A stretch of DNA of 64,000 nucleotides from Cafeteria roenbergensis. Its lineage: Eukaryota > Sar > Bigyra > Bicosoecida > Cafeteriaceae. This document shows, one piece after another, positions 57,201-64,000 of the stretch (position 1 is its first letter; each line of letters begins with the position of its first letter). A model generated the notes under the pieces. That model was not told where the DNA came from. It saw nothing but the letters and a program-made list of their open reading frames with translations, and did no database searches. Both the position numbers and the translations under genes were made by a program. Location of the stretch: assembly GCA_008330645.1 (NCBI GenBank), contig VLTN01000087.1, forward strand, positions 1-64,000, read 5' to 3'.

Positions 57201-59739
57201 GGGGGGACACTCACTGCAGTTCTTCGTCCTCGTGTCTCGGGTCAGGGCTGTGTGCGGGGCCCACCTGGATGCGGCAGCTCTGCTGGCGAGCGCCTCGCCG
57301 CTCGCAGCTTGCCGCTTAGCGACTGGTGCAAGCCGCGGGCTCATCGCCCAGGGCACCGGGACTAGCGCGAAACAGCCTCCAAGCCACCCCGAAGTAGCAA
57401 GCTCCATCGCTTCCGCGGCCGCACAGACATCGGGCAAACGGTTGGCGTGGCTCGTCGGGCTGAATGAGCCTGGCCTCGCCATTGTCGATTCCATGGGACT
57501 TGCAGCATCGATGGGGGACGCCGCAGCCGCAGCAAGTGGTGCAGCTCACGCCGAGCACGGGCTTGCGCTGCGCCGGGCGCCTGTTTTCGTTTTCCACCCA
57601 GCAGTGCAAAACCCGCTCGTGTTTCGGCGTCTCGCCTCCGAGCTGCGGGCTCTGGAGGCTCCTCGAGCTGCAAGGATCCGCCGCAAGGTCACTCTGCAAG
57701 TGGCTGGGCAGTCCCCTGCACGACCTCCGAGTGGCCGTGCCATGCTGCCTGGCCAACGTGGACGACAGCCGAGCTCTCAAGCCGCCCCACCCGCCGTGTC
57801 CACAGCTGCACGCCACGGGATGCACGGCAAGCCAAACTCGTCGCCCGTTCTCGGCCCGGCGTCTCACCGCCGCTCCCTGGGCGAGGACGACCTATCGCTG
57901 GTGGCAGCGGCCTCAGACAGCGCCACTCCGCTTGTGGGCTTCGGCTGCGACGCCATGGCCTTTCCTATTCCGTCCATCGAGTCGCTCTCGGCCGCTTACG
58001 TGGAGCTAATCCGCCGAGTCGGCGCAAGCGGCCCCGTTCGCTTGGTTGGGTACTCCTTCGGAGCGCGAGTTGCCGCGCAGGTTGCCGCCTCTCTGGAGCG
58101 CACGGGGGTGCAAGTTGCCTGCCTGGTTGCGATCGACAGCCCAGCGCCCGTGCCAGCCCCCCGCCTGCTGCCGGCTCCGTTCCCACTGCCACAGCGAACC
58201 GGCCAGGAGCGGGGCACGCGGTATCGCAACAGCGACGGTCTGCTTGCCGCCATGCACACTGCCCGCGGCCACTCCGCGGCAGCAGCCGCTTCAGCTGGCC
58301 GCGGCGCGTCCTTTGGTCGGCCGAGGGGTGCAAGCGAAGCCTGGGGTCAAGGTCCAAAACTGGATCCTCGTCGACGCAGTGACGACTGGGCAGCTGGTCG
58401 TGAGGGAACATCTCGTCGCTTTAGTGTTGAGGAGCGACGGACCCTGGATCCTGCCGGTGCGAACGCATCGCTCAGGGCTTCAACGACGTTGCCCGGAGTC
58501 TCAGGGAAGCCCGTGGCTCTTGCGACTGTGGTGTCGTCCGGGGAGTCTCGCACGGGCAGCAGCGGTGACCGGACGCCCATGCACCACGCGTGTGCGGGGC
58601 ACCCCTCGGCAAGGCCGGAGGACCATGCAACAGACCCCGCTGCTGAGGGCTCCGGCGAGGAAGCGTCTTTCCACTCGCCTTTGCTGAGTCCCGACCTTAA
58701 GGCCGCCGGTGGCCCTCCGCCCCTTGACGAAGAGCACGCGGACTTGCTGGGCGATCTCGTTGAGCATGCCGCCCTGCTGTTCGGCGCTGACTTGGAAGAC
58801 GAGGGCGTCGGGACAGACGAAGCGGTGGCAAGGCTCGGCAGTGCCGAGGCCGTGTGTGCTGCCCTTGCCAATGCGGTCGAGGTGGCGACTGGGTTGGACG
58901 CCGCAACTGCAGCTGACACGGTCGCGTCCCTGTGGGCGGAGCTGCAGTCAAGCGACGCAATGCTGTCGGCCTTCACCCTCAAGCGCCGGTTGCGGTGTGA
59001 CGTGGTTGTGGTGGTGGCTGTGGACGAGGACAGCGAGCAGAATTCCGCCGGCGCCGGTGGCTTGCTCCTTGGATGGGACAGGGCGACTCTTGGGCGGGTC
59101 CTGCTCGCAGCGTGCCCCGGCACTCACTTCAGTGTCGTGGCACAGCACGCTGCAGTGCTTGCGTGGCATCTTCATGCTGTGATTCACGGGGGCCTCGCCG
59201 CAGGAGGTGGAGCATGGCAGAGCGCGGGTATCGGCTTGTGGCGCTTCGCGAAGCACGGCCACGGCTCTCGCGCCTCCCAGCGCGTCTTGGCAGAAGCTGC
59301 CGCGGCTGCGCAGCGCGCTGCCTCCGCTGTGCTGCAAGGCGCAGCCAGCGAGTCCGGCCGCGCAACGGAAGCCTCCCGATCGCGCGCTGGCTCGCTCGGC
59401 GACTTTGTCCTGTCCCCTGCGCCGCCAATGCCTGGATCAGCCGGCTCCGATTCGGCAAGAGCACGGGCAGCGTCATTCGCGTCGCAGTTCACTCCGCCGG
59501 GCGCTCCTCAGTCTCTGCCAATCCGGCAAACTCCTCCGTCGCCGCTGCTGGCGCCGTCTGCCGGTGCTGCCTCGTCTGAAATGGCCCGCATCTCGCGCAA
59601 CCGTGCGGCGTCGTTGGCCACAGGGCAGGGCGCAGGCGAGCTGGCGGCAGCGACCCTTGCGGCGTCTATGGCCATTGTTGGGCGCGGCTCCGACGTGGCT
59701 CGACTCAGGTGGTCCGCAGATGCTGCTGACATGCCATGA
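36978..59739 (+). CDS. Five-module non-ribosomal peptide synthetase
   Basis: A multi-enzyme that activates amino acids as adenylates, loads them on carrier proteins, condenses them and releases a peptide. Domain order is A-T, C-A-T-E, C-A-T-E, C-A-T-E, C-A-T-TE. Exons 36978-37096, 37253-37377 and 37489-59739 are joined by introns of 156 and 111 bp (donors GTGAGC and GTGAGG); the first junction reads SYE-H-ASFG and the second FAELNG-LADNV inside the A1 domain. Six single-base length differences break the frame: short runs at 41686, 42337, 46733 and 51400, an extra base near 44421 and an extra G at 46552-46557. All lie in near-identical copies whose sister copies are intact. Allowing for them, the exons sum to 22,497 nt, exactly 7,498 codons plus stop, so the gene is probably whole. 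The introns argue against bacterial contamination. It starts 147 bp after the PPIL4-like gene. No PKS or tailoring gene adjoins it. Confidence 0.95.
39297..44060 (+). other. NRPS module 2: C2-A2-T2-E2
   Basis: C2 (about 39330-40690) is unlike the other C domains and keeps [10 protein letters not shown], the HHxxxDG motif. It follows a T domain without E, so it should accept an L-donor. A2 spans about 40780-42370 and T2 has its Ser at 42511-42513. E2 (about 42670-44050) shows [49 protein letters not shown] and FNYLGVFD, all standard epimerisation-domain motifs, so residue 2 should become D. One-base shortfalls at 41686-41687 and 42337-42339 break the frame within A2. Confidence 0.93.
44061..48912 (+). 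other. NRPS module 3: C3-A3-T3-E3
   Basis: C3 (about 44090-45500) opens with [15 protein letters not shown] and has [14 protein letters not shown], as expected for a C domain following an E domain (D-donor type). A3 begins at about 45622, T3 has its Ser at 47363-47365, and E3 is nearly base-identical to E2. The block repeats module 2 and 4 sequence with a spacing of about 4.85 kb. Length differences occur near 44421 in C3 and at 46552-46557 and 46733-46736 in A3; the last two compensate for each other. Confidence 0.93.
48913..53770 (+). other. NRPS module 4: C4-A4-T4-E4, with a divergent E domain
   Basis: C4 and A4 are near copies of C3 and A3, apart from short divergent patches at about 50123-50182 and 51909-52019. 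T4 has its Ser at 52255-52257. E4 (about 52420-53760) shares only its first residues with E2/E3, then diverges fully after HFNM at about 52494. It keeps [19 protein letters not shown] and FNFLGSYD, but its active-site motif reads [10 protein letters not shown], with Glu where HHxxxDG has Gly. Epimerisation at residue 4 is therefore likely but less certain than at residues 2 and 3. A one-base shortfall lies at 51400-51401. Confidence 0.9.
53771..57330 (+). other. NRPS module 5: C5-A5-T5
   Basis: The first half of C5 (53783-54312) is nearly identical to C3/C4, including [11 protein letters not shown]; the second half (54313 to about 55350) is unrelated in sequence but still C-domain-like ([20 protein letters not shown]). 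A5 is identical to the other A domains from about 55350 to 56747, then diverges in its C-terminal subdomain, ending [12 protein letters not shown] with the catalytic Lys. T5 reads [12 protein letters not shown] (Ser 57211-57213), a different carrier type from T1-T4, consistent with a carrier that hands over to a thioesterase. No E domain, so residue 5 should stay L. Confidence 0.92.
57331..59739 (+). other. NRPS thioesterase domain with large insert and Ser-rich tail
   Basis: A type I alpha/beta-hydrolase thioesterase that releases the peptide by hydrolysis or cyclisation. It shows VFVFHPA near its start, the nucleophile elbow GYSFGA (Ser codon 58054-58056), a likely catalytic Asp in AIDSPAP (58135-58137) and a likely catalytic His in GTHFSVV (59125-59127). 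Between Asp and His lie about 330 residues, far more than usual, mostly low-complexity Ser/Gly/Arg. A further polar insert (about 57660-57900) precedes the elbow. After the His, about 200 residues of Ala/Ser/Pro-rich tail contain RAGSL, RAASF and RAASL; RRFSV and RRSL lie in the inserts. These fit sites of basophilic kinases. Such inserts are unlike bacterial NRPS ends. Confidence 0.85.
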
Positions 59740-60145
59740 TTGTGCATGTGCTTTGGCCATGGTGCGCGGGACGCTCCTGAGATGATGCGTGACTGTGCCA
59801 GAATTCCCGAACCCAGCCTTGCACCAAATCTAGCCAATCCGGTGCAGCCCGACGGCCGCGTGGCTGTGCTTGACATTGCAGACCAGGCCATGCCACGGCC
59901 GCGGGCACTTTTCCTGCAAATGGGTGACCTGCAGCAACAGACATGCGTCTCCGGGGGGCTGCAGAGCCGGACTCTGCGGCCCTGTCCGACGCGGCGGCTT
60001 TGGTCGGAGACGTGCAAACCTGGAACTGCCAATCTGTTCACACTTGTGCGTGTGCACGGGCTGCAGCCTTCGACCAGGAAGCCTTACGTCGCGTGCAGGC
60101 ACCTGGTCGGTCGAAGGCCTGCAGGCCGGCGCGGGCTTTGGCTCG
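59740..60145 (+). other. Intergenic region downstream of the NRPS gene
   Basis: About 400 bp between the NRPS stop and the proposed first exon of the coiled-coil gene. It should hold the NRPS 3' UTR and the promoter of the next gene. Open frames cross it on both strands, but none has recognisable protein character. Confidence 0.5.
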
Positions 60146-63100
60146 ATGGCTCACTCCACGGAGACGGCATTCCATCGCGGGTTTGCGCTCTTGCACGACA
60201 GTGCTTCAGACCGGCGCTGCAGGCTTCGCATCCCCGACACTGTCCTTTTCCGCCTTGTGAGCTGTCTTTCCTCGCGGTGTCTTCCGGCGGCATTCGCTCT
60301 CGAGTGTGCGAGCGCACGCCGTGCCCTCGAGCCGTTCGCCAGCCAGCACCATCAGCGCGAAACCTGTGGCTGCCCCCGGGGCGCCTCCACGCCGCCCTCG
60401 GCTCCCCGTGCCTACACAAGGGCAATCACCGCGATGATCGGGTAGGTGAAGGTGGGGGCTCAGCTTGCCTGGGAATGCGGGAAATTGGTGTGTCGTTGCG
60501 GGATTGACGCCGTTTGCAAGCGGGTCCAAAGCGACGAGTGTGCAGAACACCGTCCCGTTGGCCCAACCGTTGGCTGCATCACCCCTCGAGGCCTGCCCTG
60601 CAACGAGTACTGATGCCCATGCGCTGCTTGACTGACGTTGCCCGCTCCAAACACTGCAGCGAGCGGACGGGACGTGCGTGGGCATTTTCAAGTGGTTGGG
60701 CACTGCTCCTCGGACTGGAGCAGTCGTGCGAAAACGCGAGAGCCGCGCAACGATTGCCCGTTTTCAGCAGCATTGCCACGAGGCGGCAGGGGGGGCTGGC
60801 CCCGGCGCCGCAGCTGCAGCCTTGGTGGTGCGAACGAATGGCAGCCGCGCTTCGGTCTCTCGAGCGCAGCTTCCCAGTCTCGCGAGCAGCATCGCAGCTG
60901 GAACCAGCAGGGGGATCCAGGTGCTCCAGTTTCGCAACGCTTTACCGGCTGGAACAATGGCAATCGTTGAAGCCCTGCTGACAGCCAGGGGCCTGGCGTT
61001 CCGAGTGAATTCCACGCGGGAGGCCATTTCAGGAGGGGATCGAGACGGCCTGGAGACCGCCATACGGAGCGTGGCTGATCACTTTGATCTTGTGCATGGC
61101 AGGCGGCTCGTTCGCGCGGTGTTCGAGTTCGTCGTTGCTCCAGAGCCAGTCCTGCTAGAAATCCGCTCGCTTGAGCTTTCCCCGCCTGGTAGCGAGCTTG
61201 ACTCGTCTCTGAGGCCCCCAGACGCGCAGGCCGTGTCGTTGGACCGGCTTCCGTCAATTGCCGGGGGTAAAGGGAGTCACGGCCTTGATGACACGCTTGC
61301 AACTCTGCATCTGGACTCAGAGCTAAGTGCCCGGCACACTGTGGCCACGCCACCGCAGTTTGGGCCCTCCCCAAGGCAGGCGTTTCAAGCAGTGCATGGG
61401 AGGTCTGGGAGGCCCGGAAGTATGCCGCCGGTGCCGGCAAGCCACCTCCGCGCATCAGCCTCGGCTGTGCCTGCTGGGGCGGCAGCTTGGGATGGGTCTG
61501 AGACCAGGTCGGAGTCCAAGTCTGGAGCTGAGAGGGCGCGGGCGCTCCTGGACAAAGTCGACTCGTTGTCAGAACAGCTGGCAAAGCTTGATCCGCCTCG
61601 TCTGGGTCAGGCGCACTCAGTCGGGCGCGACTCAACGGAGGGGGGGGTGATTCTGGGCGACGTGGAAGCGATCCGCACAGAAGTGGCTTCGCTCAGGGAA
61701 CGAGTAGTGTCGGCAGAGCAACAGCGGCGTGACGCTGAGGCTGCCAGGGCACAAGCAGAAGCTGATGCAGCATGCGCTCGACAGCGACAAGCAAAGGAGC
61801 CGGCGTCCGCTGCAGCTACGGACTCGAGCTCTGCGACGCGCATTCTGCGGCTGGAGGACGAGCTTGCTATCGAGCGGCAGCTCCTTGCAAGTACACGCTC
61901 GCTGTGGGATGAGGAGCGCGCTAGCTTTGCTGCTGAGCGAGCCAAGTGGGCGGACACGGAGGCGCGGCTTCGGGTCAGTAGAGGAAGGAGCGATGCTGCT
62001 ACCTCTAGCGCGAGTAGCCTCCTTGTCACCCAGTCGGCATCATCTCCACGCTCCAGGTGGAAGGCCGAGCTCACTGACGCAAAGAGTCGACTGGCTGCCA
62101 AAACCGAGGAGGCTGCCGCGCTGAGAGAGAAACTGGCCGCTGCAGACTCCCAGCTCTCTCAAATGAGGTTGGCATTGACAGCAGCTCGAACGGAAGCGGC
62201 TCGCGAGCACGCGGAAGCCGTTGCGTCGCGGGCAGCAGCAGCCGCCCTCACCCTTGAGGTTGCCGGGCTTCACAACGTGCTGAGGGGACTGTCTGACGCA
62301 GCCAACAAGCAGCCTCCTGCCGAATCAGCGAGAGTTGAAAGCCGGCCCGGGCTTCACCCTGACTCCACGGCCGACCACTCTCCGTGGGCCAAGGCGCTGG
62401 ACGCAAAACAGGCCCGGTTTGAGCGTGAGACTGCGATGCTCCGAGACCAGCTGGAGCAAGAAGTGCGACGCTCTTCGTCGGCGCAGCGCGACCTCGACGC
62501 CCTGACAACTCGGCTCGACGACGCAAACCGAGCGCTCCGCAAAGCAGCGGCAGACACAGCAACCCAAGCCGCAGAAGCGGCTCGGCGTGCGGCCTCTGAC
62601 GAACAGCGCAGGTGCGAGGCGGAGTGCAGGCAGCAAATTGCCAAGGAGCGAGATGGGTTCGTTGACATGCTCAAGGACGCCGATGCCAAGCTTCATGAAG
62701 CGAGGCGCGAAGCGACAGACGCAGTGCGCGAGACGACTTCGGACGGCCAAGCCGCGCTGCTTGCTGAACGCGAGAGACTGGAGTCGCTGCGAGCTGCGCT
62801 CGCCGATGCGCGAGACGCCAAGACTCGGGGGCCCAGTTCAAGGCCAAGCTCCCGCACCTTGGCGAGCGGCAGTGACGCGAACGACCAGAACGCTTCCGAG
62901 CAGGCTCGAAGTAGCCGCCTGCTTGGTCACATTCTCCGGCTAGATGCGCTGCTGGCTTCTCGCGAGGCGGCCCTCGCGAAGGCATTGGCAGATAAGGCCC
63001 TCTCGGAAGAAAAGGCGGCTGCTTCGCTTGCTGCAGCAGACCGGGCGGTTGCGAACGCGTGGTCTGCTTCCGAGGCCAGCGCGCTGCGATCACAGCAGGA

Positions 63101-64000
63101 GGCAGACGAGCAAGTGAAGGCATCGCTGAGCCAGGTGGACCGCGCTGCAGAGGAGAGCGTCCGCGTCGCGTCGGCTGCAGCCCGACAAGTTGAAAGGGCT
63201 CGAGTCGCGCTTGCCGAGTCCGAGAGCAAGCGAGAGCTTGCCGAGCTTCGCGTCGAAGAGCTGGACGCCAAGTGTGCGGCACTTGCAAAGCAAGCGACTG
63301 CGGACTTGGATGCGGAGCGGGCCAAAGCAGAGGCTGCAATCCGAGCCGCCTCGCAGGAAGCGCGGCGAGTAGCTGCACTGGATGCTGCCGATGAGCTCCG
63401 CCTGGCGCTGGCAGCTCGAGACCGAGAACACGGCGAGCTAGCCACCTCACTTGACCTCGCCGATGACAAGGCCATGGCGGCGGTGGCTCGCGCCCGGACG
63501 GAGCTTATGGCGTCGGCGTCTGCTCGAAGCGCCATGCTCGAGCGGACGCTCGCTGCAGAGCGGGCTTCTCACGCCCGGGAGCTTGCCAAGCTGGACCGAG
63601 TAGTCGAGCAGCTGGCTGCTGATTCCCGGACGGAGCGGGCCAAGATGAAGGCAGAGGCCGCGAATGAGGTGCTCAAAGCTCGACAGACAGAAGCAAGACT
63701 TGCGGGGCAACGGCTGGAGCGGCAACAGAGCGTTGCAGACGCCAAAACTGAGTCAGCCGTGGAGGCTGCTCGGCGAGAATGCGAGCGCCAAGCAGCGCGC
63801 GTTCTCGCCGAGGCCTTGGAGGCACACGCGGCCAAGGCAGCTTCTCGACTGCAGGGCCAGGCAAAGCAAATGGCCGAGTGCCATGCCCTGTCCCTCGAAG
63901 CAGCAGAAGCTCGAGTCGCGTCTCGCGCAAGTCGCTCCGCTGTGAGCTGGGTGCTGCAGGCCATGGCGGAGGCACCAGGGCGGCTGCACCTGCCAGGGGA
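60146..64000 (+). CDS. Long coiled-coil protein (N-terminal part; continues past right edge)
   Basis: From 60660 one frame is open to the window end. Residues encoded by 60660-61200 look globular (GTCVGIFKWLGTAPRTG, GIQVLQFRNALPAGT, DHFDLVHGRRLVRAVFEFVV). A polar linker follows to about 61530. From there at least 800 residues of Ala/Glu/Arg/Leu heptad pattern form a long coiled coil, with short breaks rich in Ser or Pro near 61980-62060, 62320-62380 and 62830-62900. No ATG lies in frame before 60957, so an upstream exon is likely. I propose 60146-60256 (MAHSTETAFHRGF...FRL), with donor GTGAGC and acceptor CTGCAG at 60659, phase 0, intron 403 bp; this is provisional, and another exon may lie between. 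Such proteins often serve in centrosomes, flagella or the cytoskeleton; no specific family is recognised. Confidence 0.75.

Noticed and set aside
36978-59739. Bacterial contamination or very recent transfer of an intact bacterial NRPS operon
   Set aside because: Two phase-consistent spliceosomal introns, one inside A1, the same donor type as neighbouring genes, and continuous linkage to eukaryotic genes argue against it. Ancient transfer remains possible.

Overview
The window looks like nuclear DNA of a GC-rich eukaryotic microbe. Genes are monocistronic and lie on both strands. Most carry GT-AG introns of about 100-190 bp near their 5' ends, nearly all with a GTGAG donor. The encoded families are eukaryotic: an AMPK beta subunit, a PPIL4-type cyclophilin-RRM protein, an SLC37-like transporter, a reelin-like membrane protein and an EGF-type secreted protein. 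The EGF protein carries a 'WDAD..GC.C' signature that I associate with stramenopile, haptophyte and cryptist proteins, so a protist of that kind is likely. The species cannot be fixed from the sequence.

Layout. 1-15930 (-): a giant secreted repeat protein whose C-terminal part is a 969-bp tandem array (at least 9.7 copies) running off the left edge. 15931-16949: divergent promoter region. 16950-18712 (+): AMPK beta, four exons. 18919-23503 (-): reelin-like polytopic membrane protein. 24256-29289 (+): secreted EGF/beta-module protein. 29334-33197 (-): large helical protein of unknown function. 33375-34926 (-): organophosphate:phosphate antiporter-family transporter. 35120-36830 (+): PPIL4-like, three exons. 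36978-59739 (+): a five-module non-ribosomal peptide synthetase (NRPS). 60146-64000 (+): N-terminal part of a long coiled-coil protein running off the right edge.

The NRPS is the main find. It reads A-T / C-A-T-E / C-A-T-E / C-A-T-E / C-A-T-TE, with two 5' introns that mark it as a eukaryotic nuclear gene. All five adenylation domains share one near-identical binding pocket, which I read as DAESVGAVSK. That is close to a bacterial lysine code I remember, so the product may be a pentapeptide of one basic residue with D-configuration at positions 2-4. The modules are a mosaic of near-identical and divergent blocks with sharp borders, pointing to recent duplication and gene conversion. The peptide and its role are not known to me.

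Single-base length differences, mostly in homopolymers, occur in the NRPS (six), the 969-bp array (two) and the transporter (one). In the NRPS and the transporter, the length differences plus the predicted introns give a total consistent with one intact frame. Consensus errors in a long-read assembly are therefore more likely than gene decay, but raw reads are needed to decide. I saw no tRNA, rRNA, CRISPR array or recognisable transposable or virus-like element.
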